From NCBI GenBank assembly GCA_021774955.1, contig JAJFIN010000137.1, positions 1-8,287 on the forward strand: DNA of 8,287 nucleotides, given 5' to 3'. The stretch comes from Alphaproteobacteria bacterium. GTDB taxonomy: Bacteria; Pseudomonadota; Alphaproteobacteria; M2410. The position numbers were made by a program, and so were the translations under genes. Under the pieces are notes generated by a model. The model was not told where the DNA came from and made no database searches. It saw only the letters and a program-made list of their open reading frames with translations. This document shows positions 1 through 5,719 of this stretch, one piece after another; the first letter of the stretch is position 1; each line of letters starts with the position of its first letter.

Positions 1-1
1 A

Positions 2-373
2 AAAGCCAAACTCATCGAAGTCATGCCCAACAACAAAGTACGGCTTCTGACCGCGCGGAAAATAAGATGGCGCATGGGCGGACCTGTTCGTCGTTATTTT
101 GAAGAACGCGTCATGGCGGAGTTTGTCGAAACCGATTTCTCTGAGCCCCGATGCCGCTGGACCTTCGCCGCTAATGAAGTCTCCGATTCGTCGCTGGCGA
201 TCCTTGAAAGAAAGATCGACAACTTGTTGCAAGAGTTTAAAGACCTTGCCGAGAACGACACGTCACTGCCCGATAACAAACGCCATGGTACCGCGTTACT
301 GGTCGCCTTCCGCCCAGTTGATTACCGTTCGGTTCCGGCTTCATTGTTTGAACAACCGTCGCCGAAAACATAA
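2..373 (+). CDS. 3' end of a gene cut by the window edge; possible transcriptional regulator C-terminus
   Basis: The frame is open to the left edge (codons from base 2 read K-A-K-L-I-E-V before the first Met at 23), so the true start is probably outside the window and the Met at 23 is internal. What remains is about 123 residues of a soluble, charged protein with no signal peptide or membrane segment. A basic stretch near the start (R-L-L-T-A-R-K-I-R-W-R, then G-G-P-V-R-R-Y-F-E-E-R-V) is followed by a helix rich in L, E and K (L-E-R-K-I-D-N-L-L-Q-E-F) and a closing T-A-L-L-V-A-F-R-P. The pattern reminds me of the C-terminal half of helix-turn-helix regulators of the kind annotated only as hypothetical or HTH proteins, but no HTH is visible here and the assignment is weak. 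It ends 105 bp before the flavin oxidoreductase, with a dyad-rich spacer between them, so it is probably a separate unit. Confidence 0.6.
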   Translation, partial: KAKLIEVMPNNKVRLLTARKIRWRMGGPVRRYFEERVMAEFVETDFSEPRCRWTFAANEVSDSSLAILERKIDNLLQEFKDLAENDTSLPDNKRHGTALLVAFRPVDYRSVPASLFEQPSPKT

Positions 374-428
374 GGTAGTATATCCTAATACAATTGGACG
401 ATGAGCCCTACCTCTTTCCGAGGTAGTA
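373..428. repeat. Three-copy AGGTAG element, two copies forming a hairpin
   Basis: AGGTAGTA occurs directly at 373-380 and again at 421-428, and its inverse CTACCT lies at 408-413. The last two make a perfect 7-bp stem, CTACCTC (408-414) and GAGGTAG (420-426), with a 5-base loop. There is no following T-run, so an intrinsic terminator for the upstream gene is unlikely. The repeat lies just upstream of the likely -10 of the flavin oxidoreductase gene, which fits an operator or activator site. The structure is seen directly; the function is inferred. Confidence 0.45.
393..402 (-). promoter_or_regulatory. Near-copy of the ATTGTCCAAT dyad (copy 1)
   Basis: The plus strand reads ATTGGACGAT. Its reverse complement ATCGTCCAAT differs by one base from the motif found exactly at 471-480 and 2616-2625. 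It lies 78 bp upstream of the copy that overlaps the start of the oxidoreductase gene, so two bound copies could cooperate or loop. Regulatory role is inferred from position and recurrence only. Confidence 0.35.
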
Positions 429-434
429 GAATAA

Positions 435-458
435 TATACTCAGCATTGAGCAGAGTAT
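435..458 (+). promoter_or_regulatory. Likely -10 of the oxidoreductase gene inside an inverted repeat
   Basis: TATACT at 435-440 matches the sigma-70 -10 consensus in five of six bases and would start transcription near 447, leaving a leader of about 32 bases with a good ribosome binding site. No convincing -35 is found 16-18 bp upstream. The -10 is embedded in a dyad, ATACTC (436-441) and GAGTAT (453-458), separated by 11 bp, which also contains CTCA-N4-TGAG (439-450). A weak -35 with dyads around the -10 suggests a regulated promoter. Confidence 0.35.
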
Positions 459-470
459 CTGTTCTAGAGG

Positions 471-480
471 ATTGTCCAAT
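471..480 (+). promoter_or_regulatory. ATTGTCCAAT dyad (copy 2) overlapping the translation start
   Basis: ATTG-TC-CAAT is an imperfect palindrome that fills the space between the Shine-Dalgarno sequence AGAGG (466-470) and the ATG at 479-481, overlapping the first two bases of the start codon. An identical 10-mer lies at 2616-2625 in the divergent region ahead of the CoA ligase. A protein bound here would sit downstream of the putative transcription start. Confidence 0.45.
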
Positions 481-1600
481 GAAATTTTCGATGATTTACG
501 AAGCTCAAATTGTCGACACCTCACGCGCTTCCGAACAGCGAGTGTTCGATGAAATGATAGAGCAAAGCCTCTACGCAGAAGAGATGGGTTTTGATTGTAT
601 TTGGGCGGTTGAACATACGGCCTTGTCTCAATACGCCCATATGTGCGCTCCCGAAACGTTCCTGGCATTCTTGGCTGGCAAGACCTCGCGCATTCATGTC
701 GGACACGGAGTAGTTTGCTTGCCCCCGGCGATGAACCACCCGGTTAAAGTGGCGGAACGCATCGCGACTTTGGACATCCTTTCCAAAGGTCGTGTTGAAT
801 TTGGCGTTGGTAAAGGTGGAACCGAACAAGAGGCGGGTTGCTTCGGCTATAAGCTTGCCGATCTTGAGCCGCAAATAACAGAATCCATGTACCTCATTCC
901 CAAGATCATGGTTGAAGACGAAATCGAGCACGACGGCGAATACATCAAAATTCCGCGCCGACCGATCCACCCCAAGCCTTATCAAGATCCCCATCCTCCG
1001 ATGTATATGGCCTGCACCCGCGAGGCGACCCTTAACCAAGCAGGCGAGCGCGGACTTGGCGCTTTGGTATTAGGTTTTGGTGGGCCGGAAGACATTGCCA
1101 AGAAAAATGATGTCTATCGCGCGGCACTTGCCCGGCGCAAACCCGAAGACCAGGTCGGCTATTTTGCCAATGAACACTTGGCAGCTTTGTGTCCGACGAT
1201 TGTTTCAACCGATCGTGAAGAAGCGCGCCGTATCGGCTTGCGCGGGCAGCGCTTTTTCGCTGAATCGCTTGCCCATTGGTATCAAGGCGGGCCGAAGCCC
1301 GAAGTGCGCGACCTCGCACCAGAAGAGCATCTCGATGTTATGGCCGGTAACAAAGCCCAGGTCGAAGCCTATTTGGGTGAAGAGAAAATCCCCGTCGGTA
1401 GTGAGCATGTCAGCATCTTTACGGAAGTGAACGATGCTTACGGCACGCCAGAGGACTGCATCACGCACGTTAAAAAGCTCTTTGATGCGGGAGCGGATGA
1501 AATCCTGTTTCTCTCTCAAATGGGAACGGTTCCGCACGAGGCCATCATGGAAACAATCGGCCATATCGGCAAAACCGTGATCCCGCATTTTAAGGGGTAG
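479..1600 (+). CDS. Luciferase-like (LLM class) flavin-dependent oxidoreductase
   Basis: This 373-residue protein belongs to the bacterial luciferase-like superfamily, TIM-barrel enzymes that use reduced flavin (FMN or, in actinobacteria, F420), often with a separate reductase. Visible family features are the N-terminal strand K-F-S-M-I-Y-E, the E-M-G-F-D-C-I-W-A-V-E-H segment (35-46), H-P-V-K-V-A-E-R-I-A-T-L-D-I-L-S (87-102), the G-R-V-E-F-G-V-G-K-G phosphate-binding type loop (104-113), and G-T-P-E-D-C near the C-terminus (322-327) before the last barrel repeat. The length is usual for the family. The ATG at 479 is chosen over the in-frame ATG at 401 because AGAGG lies 8 bases upstream and similarity to the family begins there. 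It seems to be a single-gene unit; no flavin reductase is in the window. In the context of a CoA ligase, SDRs and an esterase it could be a monooxygenase on an alicyclic ketone (a type II Baeyer-Villiger role is known in this superfamily). The substrate is an inference. Confidence 0.9.
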   Translation: MKFSMIYEAQIVDTSRASEQRVFDEMIEQSLYAEEMGFDCIWAVEHTALSQYAHMCAPETFLAFLAGKTSRIHVGHGVVCLPPAMNHPVKVAERIATLDILSKGRVEFGVGKGGTEQEAGCFGYKLADLEPQITESMYLIPKIMVEDEIEHDGEYIKIPRRPIHPKPYQDPHPPMYMACTREATLNQAGERGLGALVLGFGGPEDIAKKNDVYRAALARRKPEDQVGYFANEHLAALCPTIVSTDREEARRIGLRGQRFFAESLAHWYQGGPKPEVRDLAPEEHLDVMAGNKAQVEAYLGEEKIPVGSEHVSIFTEVNDAYGTPEDCITHVKKLFDAGADEILFLSQMGTVPHEAIMETIGHIGKTVIPHFKG

Positions 1601-1660
1601 GATGGCTTCAGGTTGATGTAGCTAGGTTCATATTCATTCCGAACAAACCTCCCACTCTTC

Positions 1661-1764
1661 CGTTATCCTGAGGAGGATGTGCAACATCCGTCTCGAAGGA
1701 TGAAGGTTTCATCTCTGCCATACCTCCTTCGAGACGCCGCCTTTGGCGGCTCCTCAGGATGACG
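1661..1764. repeat. Compound REP-like palindromic element between convergent genes
   Basis: The outer arms CGTTATCCTGAGGAG (1661-1675) and CTCCTCAGGATGACG (1750-1764) are inverse copies with one mismatch. The inner arms CGTCTCGAAGGA (1689-1700) and TCCTTCGAGACG (1725-1736) are perfect 12-bp inverse copies. Each half carries its own small hairpin: GGATGT-GCA-ACATCC (1675-1689) on the left and GCCGCC-TTT-GGCGGC (1736-1750) on the right. The whole can fold as a long stem with side arms, or as two REP units head to head. Half-sites of this sort are common dispersed palindromes in alphaproteobacteria. It sits between the stop codons of the oxidoreductase (1600) and the minus-strand SDR (1791) and may act as a bidirectional transcription end or mRNA stabiliser. 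Confidence 0.9.
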
Positions 1765-1790
1765 ACGGAGTTTAGAATGAGACGCGACGC

Positions 1791-2567
1791 CTAACCCTTC
1801 GGATCATTCAGCGCCAAAAAGATCGGCGGCTCTCCGCCGCCATGAACTTCAAGCGAAGCCCCGCTGACGTAAGCAGCAAGCGGAGATGCGAGATAAAGGC
1901 AGGCCTTACCTATGTCGTCAGGCGTGGCCATACGTTTGAGTGGAAAGGTTTCGCCGATCCGCTTCACATGCTCCGCGCTGCCATAGTGAAGGTCCGCTTT
2001 TTCGGTTTCAACCAAACCGGCAATGACCGCATTCACACGCACCTTCGGACCCCATTCTGCCGCCAGCGATTGTGTCAGGCTGAGAAGTCCCGCTTTGGCC
2101 GCACCATAAGCAGCAGTGCCGGGCGATGGGCGCAACGCAGACACGCTGGCAATATTGATAATCACACCACCATCGTCTTGGCCTTGCATAACGTTGTAAG
2201 CACTCTGAGAAAAATGAAGTGGTCCAAGCAGATTGAGTTTGATAATCGATTCCGAATAGCGCGGTGACGCGGTAGCAGCATCTGCGATCGGGGCTCCACC
2301 GGCATTGTTGACCAGCACGTCGACCCGCCCCCAAAGCGAAACGGCATAATCGACCACCGCTTGTACTTGATCCGGCTCGCGCACATCGGCAGCGATGAAG
2401 TGCGCTTTCTGTTTTGCAGTCTCCGGCAAAGCGTCAGGTTCGCTGCGGCCGCAGATCAAAACATAAGCACCGGCTTCCAGAAATTGCTGGCTAATGCCGA
2501 TGCCAACACCTTTCCCGCCGCCAGTAACAATCGCGACCTTGCCAGTTAGATCAATTTCAACGGACAT
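1791..2567 (-). CDS. Short-chain dehydrogenase/reductase, classical SDR, steroid-cluster type
   Basis: This 258-residue cytoplasmic oxidoreductase has a full classical SDR layout: T-G-G-G-K-G-V-G cofactor loop (15-22), G-R at 40-41 after the second strand (an arginine there favours NADP), D-V at 61-62, N-N-A-G (87-90), structural Asn112, and the catalytic set Ser141, Tyr154, Lys158 in S-x12-Y-G-A-A-K. The C-terminus A-Y-V-S-G-A-S-L-E-V-H-G-G-G-E closes the fold. The motif A-S-V-S-A-L-R-P-S-P-G-T-A-A-Y and the H-G-G-G-E ending resemble, from memory, SDRs in actinobacterial cholesterol C/D-ring clusters (Rv3549c type); a search is needed to confirm this. The start is supported by AGGG 9 bases upstream on the minus strand. 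The gene is divergent from the FadD3-like ligase and probably shares its regulation, suggesting a dehydrogenase step on a CoA-bound ring intermediate. It converges on the flavin oxidoreductase across the REP element. Confidence 0.9.
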   Translation of the reverse strand: MSVEIDLTGKVAIVTGGGKGVGIGISQQFLEAGAYVLICGRSEPDALPETAKQKAHFIAADVREPDQVQAVVDYAVSLWGRVDVLVNNAGGAPIADAATASPRYSESIIKLNLLGPLHFSQSAYNVMQGQDDGGVIINIASVSALRPSPGTAAYGAAKAGLLSLTQSLAAEWGPKVRVNAVIAGLVETEKADLHYGSAEHVKRIGETFPLKRMATPDDIGKACLYLASPLAAYVSGASLEVHGGGEPPIFLALNDPKG

Positions 2568-2615
2568 AGTCTTTCACCCTGTCTCATAGGTTTTGAGCGT
2601 TGTTTGCGTAATCAC

Positions 2616-2625
2616 ATTGTCCAAT
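2616..2625 (+). promoter_or_regulatory. ATTGTCCAAT dyad (copy 3) over the putative ligase -35
   Basis: This is an exact copy of the 10-mer at 471-480. It overlaps TTGTCC (2617-2622), which with TATATC (2641-2646, 18-bp spacer) is the best plus-strand promoter candidate for the CoA ligase. On the minus strand it lies downstream of a weak candidate promoter, TTGCTA (2661-2666) with TATAAC (2639-2644), for the divergent SDR. A factor bound here could therefore block both directions. Promoter calls are consensus matches only. Confidence 0.4.
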
Positions 2626-2636
2626 ATCTACGAAAC

Positions 2637-2676
2637 ATGTTATATCTTGCGGGCATAACATAGCAATTTCGAAATT
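2637..2676. promoter_or_regulatory. Inverted repeat and 12-bp palindrome ahead of the CoA ligase
   Basis: ATGTTAT (2637-2643) and ATAACAT (2655-2661) form a perfect 7-bp inverted repeat with an 11-bp spacer, the same spacer length as the ATACTC/GAGTAT dyad upstream of the oxidoreductase. The first arm overlaps the palindrome AACATGTT (2634-2641). A second perfect palindrome, AATTTCGAAATT (2665-2676), ends three bases before the ligase ATG and takes the place where a Shine-Dalgarno sequence would be. These may be operators or control translation; the function is inferred. Confidence 0.4.
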
Positions 2677-2679
2677 ACC

Positions 2680-4257
2680 ATGACTCCAACTGAAGACAAG
2701 AATGAGATCTTAGAAAACTGTCCGACGATCCCGCATTTAGCCATGCGTGCGGCTGAAAAATTTGGCTCCGATATCGCCATCGAAGAAGACGGCACTCTAC
2801 TCACCTTCGCAGAACTGGATCAAGCGCGCCGCGCGACGGCCTGCGCTTTTCTCGCTTCCGGTGTTCAAAAGGGCGACCGTGTCGCTCTCTGGGCGCCCAA
2901 TTTAAGTGAGTGGATTTTTGCCGCCCTCGGTGCACAGACCGTAGGCGCAGTGATTGTTCTTTTGAACACGCGGTACAAAGGCAAAGAGGCTGCCTACATT
3001 TTGAAGGATAGCGGTGCGCGTTTCCTATTGACCGTCACCGGGTTTTTGGATGTCAATTATCCGTCTCTTCTTGAAGGGGAAGATGTATCGGATCTCGAAG
3101 AGATAATTCTTTTACGCGGTGAGGGTGGTACCCATCCAACATGGCAACAGTTTCTCAACCGTGGAGAGAAAGCGTCCGAACAAGATGTCGAAGCACGCTT
3201 TGCTGATCTTTCAAGTGATGACATCTCAGACATGCTTTTTACTTCCGGCACGACCGGCCATCCAAAAGGTGTTGTCACCGCTCACGGACAAAATATTCGC
3301 ACTTTTGAAACCTGGTCGCGAACGGTTGGACTGAGGCGAGGTGACCGGTATCTACTGTCCAATCCCTTCTTTCATAGTTTTGGCTACAAGGCCGGTTGGC
3401 TCTCTTGCCTCATGCGCGGCGTGACCATGCTGCCGCATCCTGTGTTCGATGCCCAGGCTGTGATCAACCGAATTTCAACAGACCGGATCAGCGCGCTCAT
3501 CGGTCCACCGGCGATCTATCAGATGATCCTGGCGGATCCAGAAAGCCTGAAGAAGGATCTGTCTTCTTTGCGCTTAGCAGTAACCGGCGCGGCACCGGTC
3601 TCGGTGGAACTGGTTGAGCGCATGCGCGATGAACTCAAGTTCGAAGTGGTCTTGACCGCTTATGGCATGACCGAAACTTGCGGCGTCATCACCATGTGCG
3701 AAAGGGACGACGACGCCCAGACTATTTCTGAAACATCCGGCAAGGCCATAGAAGGTGTGGAGGTCCTATGCGTCGATGACAATGGCGCAGAAGTCCCGCG
3801 CAGTGAACCCGGTGAAATCATTGTCCGCGGCTACAATGTCATGCGCGGATATTTCGGCGATGAAACGGCCACCGCTGACGCCATCGACGCTTCCGGCTGG
3901 CTTCACACGGGCGACCTTGCCATCATGGATGAACGCGGTTATGTTCAAATCACCGGTCGCAAAAAGGACATGTTCATCACCGGTGGCTTTAATTGTTATC
4001 CCGCCGAAATCGAAAATATGATGACGTCGGATCATCGCATCATGCAAGCGGCTGTGATCGGCGTGCCCGATGAACGAATGGGCGAAGTGGCAAAGGCATT
4101 CATTGTGTTGGCACCCGGTGAAACTTTACAGCCAGAGGAAGTCATCGCCTGGTGCCGTGACAATATGGCGAACTACAAAGCACCGCGCCATGTCGAGATC
4201 GTTGAGGCGCTCCCGATGAACGCGTCCGGTAAAGTTCAGAAGTTTTTGTTAAAGTGA
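2680..4257 (+). CDS. fadD3: Acyl-CoA synthetase, FadD3-like (ANL superfamily)
   Basis: This 525-residue ATP-dependent CoA ligase activates a carboxylic acid through an acyl-adenylate. ANL motifs are complete: F-T-S-G-T-T-G-H-P-K-G (187-197), A-Y-G-M-T-E (327-332), G-W-L-H-T-G-D (406-412), the hinge G-R-K-K-D-M-F-I-T-G-G-F (426-437), Y-P-A-E-I-E (440-445) and the C-terminal catalytic lysine in N-A-S-G-K (Lys518). The substrate-pocket stretch N-P-F-F-H-S-F-G-Y-K-A-G (228-239) and the V-T-G-A-A-P-V-S segment resemble, from memory, mycobacterial FadD3, which activates HIP, the C/D-ring remnant of steroids; the symbol is given on this resemblance and is tentative. A related alicyclic acid could be the substrate instead. 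No Shine-Dalgarno precedes the ATG at 2680. An in-frame TAA at 2656-2658 leaves no credible upstream start, so translation may be leaderless-like or weak. It is divergent from the SDR and converges on the LuxR-type gene. Confidence 0.88.
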   Translation: MTPTEDKNEILENCPTIPHLAMRAAEKFGSDIAIEEDGTLLTFAELDQARRATACAFLASGVQKGDRVALWAPNLSEWIFAALGAQTVGAVIVLLNTRYKGKEAAYILKDSGARFLLTVTGFLDVNYPSLLEGEDVSDLEEIILLRGEGGTHPTWQQFLNRGEKASEQDVEARFADLSSDDISDMLFTSGTTGHPKGVVTAHGQNIRTFETWSRTVGLRRGDRYLLSNPFFHSFGYKAGWLSCLMRGVTMLPHPVFDAQAVINRISTDRISALIGPPAIYQMILADPESLKKDLSSLRLAVTGAAPVSVELVERMRDELKFEVVLTAYGMTETCGVITMCERDDDAQTISETSGKAIEGVEVLCVDDNGAEVPRSEPGEIIVRGYNVMRGYFGDETATADAIDASGWLHTGDLAIMDERGYVQITGRKKDMFITGGFNCYPAEIENMMTSDHRIMQAAVIGVPDERMGEVAKAFIVLAPGETLQPEEVIAWCRDNMANYKAPRHVEIVEALPMNASGKVQKFLLK

Positions 4258-4287
4258 GTGGGAAGGGTGGCACACACTTCATCTTCG

Positions 4288-5496
4288 TCAATTCAAAGCC
4301 GACCCGTGCACACTTTGCTGCGGCACATGGCCAAGTTCCGCCGTGCTCTTTAAGATCATCCGAACCAACATGGTCTGCTTGGTAACCCCGGTCTTAGAGA
4401 AGATGGCACGCAAATGAGCCCGTACTGTGTTGCGGGTGATGCCCAATTCTTCCGCCACATCGTCCAGTGACAGGTCATTGGCCAACAGAAGGGAAACCGT
4501 GGCTTCAGCATTGGTCAAGCCAAATAAGGTGGAAAGCGTGCTTTCAGGTGCCGCGATGACTGCATCGGGATCGCTGATGAAAATAGCAACGGCTGGGATC
4601 GTTTTGCCTTCATACCATTGGGCGGTGGGAATTGGTTTGACGACCAGGCTAAAGTCGCGATCACCAGACCGGCGTTCAACACTAACCGCCTTCACCAAAG
4701 CCGTTCGCTCCGTATGTTGAGCATTAAGTACTGACCGGATATGGGATTTGAGCTCTGCGGTTTTGCGCGGAATGCCCAGATCGATAAATCCGTTAATTAC
4801 GCTGACGCCATCATTGAGGCTGATGATACCTTGTGCCTTTTCATTAATGTCGAGCACTTTGCCGTCGCTATCCAAGATCATAGTCCCGACAGATAATTGA
4901 TTGACGGTATTGGCATAGAGGTCGCGTTCTGATTCCAGCTTGTGCAGTCGGGTAAAATATTTGATGGCCTGCTCTAAGTGAGGGACGAGAAGGCGGACAA
5001 ATTCCTTATCTTGTTCATCGAAATCGTAAGAATCTGTACCCCGTGTGATGCGAAAACGGGCATCGACACCCGGCACTGGCAAATCGACACCAAGGATGTA
5101 ACCAGAACCGGTCGGTTTTAGGTAGTGACGATAGAAGTCGCTTTTTTCTAAATCTTCCTGGGCAATTCTTTCATGAAGGGTGCCGACTTCACGCGGACGC
5201 ATCCCGACAAAAAGATCGACCTCAAAATAATGTTCCTGATAAGCGGTTTCAAATTTGGCTTCACCTCCCGAGTTGATCATCAAGCCCGGTCGGTTGCCCT
5301 CAAGCGGCCGCAAAATCAATGTTGCCGCCATCGCATTGAGACGGCTACTGCAAAGGCTCAGGAATTCTTGCCACGGGTCTTCCTCAAGAGGGCCCGCGTA
5401 GAGCGCCTCCAAAAGAACGCTCAGATCGGCACTCAGTGTACCGGGCGTCATGGCACATTCCATTTTATGGCGCCAAAGTGGGTCTTGAAGGGTCAT
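4288..5496 (-). CDS. LuxR-type transcriptional regulator with N-terminal sensory region
   Basis: This 402-residue protein has a C-terminal LuxR/GerE-type helix-turn-helix at about 322-381: F-G-L-T-N-A-E-A, then L-S-L-D-D-V-A-E-E-L-G-I-T-R-N-T-V-R-A-H-L-R-A-I-F-S-K-T-G, with the usual R-x-H recognition helix and K-T-G-V end. Residues about 20-180 form an uncharacterised sensory domain ending in a helix (F-V-R-L-L-V-P-H-L-E-Q-A-I), and 190-310 look PAS-like (G-T-M-I-L-D-S-D-G-K-V-L-D-I-N-E-K-A). No membrane segment, receiver domain or autoinducer domain is recognisable. The ATG at 5496 has GAGG 6 bases upstream, better than the alternative Met12 or Met16. Known relatives in organisation include TeiR, the LuxR-type activator of steroid genes in Comamonas; orthology is not claimed. 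Its divergence from the SDR-esterase operon suggests that it controls that operon, and possibly itself. Confidence 0.88.
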   Translation of the reverse strand: MTLQDPLWRHKMECAMTPGTLSADLSVLLEALYAGPLEEDPWQEFLSLCSSRLNAMAATLILRPLEGNRPGLMINSGGEAKFETAYQEHYFEVDLFVGMRPREVGTLHERIAQEDLEKSDFYRHYLKPTGSGYILGVDLPVPGVDARFRITRGTDSYDFDEQDKEFVRLLVPHLEQAIKYFTRLHKLESERDLYANTVNQLSVGTMILDSDGKVLDINEKAQGIISLNDGVSVINGFIDLGIPRKTAELKSHIRSVLNAQHTERTALVKAVSVERRSGDRDFSLVVKPIPTAQWYEGKTIPAVAIFISDPDAVIAAPESTLSTLFGLTNAEATVSLLLANDLSLDDVAEELGITRNTVRAHLRAIFSKTGVTKQTMLVRMILKSTAELGHVPQQSVHGSALN

Positions 5497-5553
5497 GGTC
5501 GACCTCGTCTCGGATTAAGTCAATACAACAAAGGTCTCCTCTCAATATCCTCA

Positions 5554-5582
5554 AATATACGAATACGCAAGAAAATTGACAA
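5554..5582 (-). promoter_or_regulatory. Sigma-70-like promoter for the LuxR-type gene
   Basis: Read on the minus strand, TTGTCA (5582-5577) is followed after exactly 17 bp by TATATT (5559-5554). Each hexamer matches its consensus in five of six bases. Transcription would begin near 5547, giving a leader of about 50 bases to the ATG at 5496. The -35 hexamer shares five bases with a TTGACA on the plus strand (5576-5581), so binding in one direction could exclude the other. Confidence 0.5.
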
Positions 5583-5593
5583 CATGGACAACA
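5578..5593 (+). repeat. Tandem GACAACA half-sites in the divergent promoter region
   Basis: GACAACA occurs at 5578-5584 and 5587-5593, a direct repeat with a 9-bp period. It overlaps the -35 of the minus-strand promoter and lies upstream of the plus-strand one. The core is related to the TGGACAA half of the ATTGTCCAAT dyad seen upstream of other genes here. Candidate operator; function inferred. Confidence 0.35.
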
Positions 5594-5609
5594 AAAGACG
5601 TAACATTCA

Positions 5610-5639
5610 TTGACATAAATTGCGCATATGAGGGATAAC
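5610..5639 (+). promoter_or_regulatory. Candidate promoter for the SDR-hydrolase operon
   Basis: TTGACA at 5610-5615 is an exact -35 consensus. GATAAC at 5634-5639 (18-bp spacer) matches the -10 in four of six bases, giving a start near 5646 and a leader of about 74 bases. A second exact TTGACA lies 34 bp upstream at 5576-5581 without a good -10 (TAACAT at 5601-5606 needs a 19-bp spacer). Confidence 0.4.
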
Positions 5640-5719
5640 TAGCCTGAGAGATTTTCACAGATTTCGTTGGATTTCGCCAGGAATGCTGCCCATGATAGAG
5701 GATAAAGGAATATGGAATT

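Noticed and set aside
408..426. Hairpin after the first gene as an intrinsic terminator
   Set aside because: The 7-bp stem is perfect but not followed by a T-run, and it shares its arm with the AGGTAG repeat, so an operator is more likely.
401..478. Upstream ATG at 401 as the oxidoreductase start
   Set aside because: It lacks a ribosome binding site, runs through the hairpin and -10-like sequence, and adds 26 residues with no family similarity.
521..1039. Long minus-strand open frame of 172 codons
   Set aside because: It lies wholly antisense to a well-supported oxidoreductase gene and has no recognisable domain.
479..1600. F420-dependent enzyme assignment
   Set aside because: The superfamily includes F420 enzymes, but F420 use is mainly actinobacterial and nothing else here suggests it; an FMN-type enzyme is more plausible.
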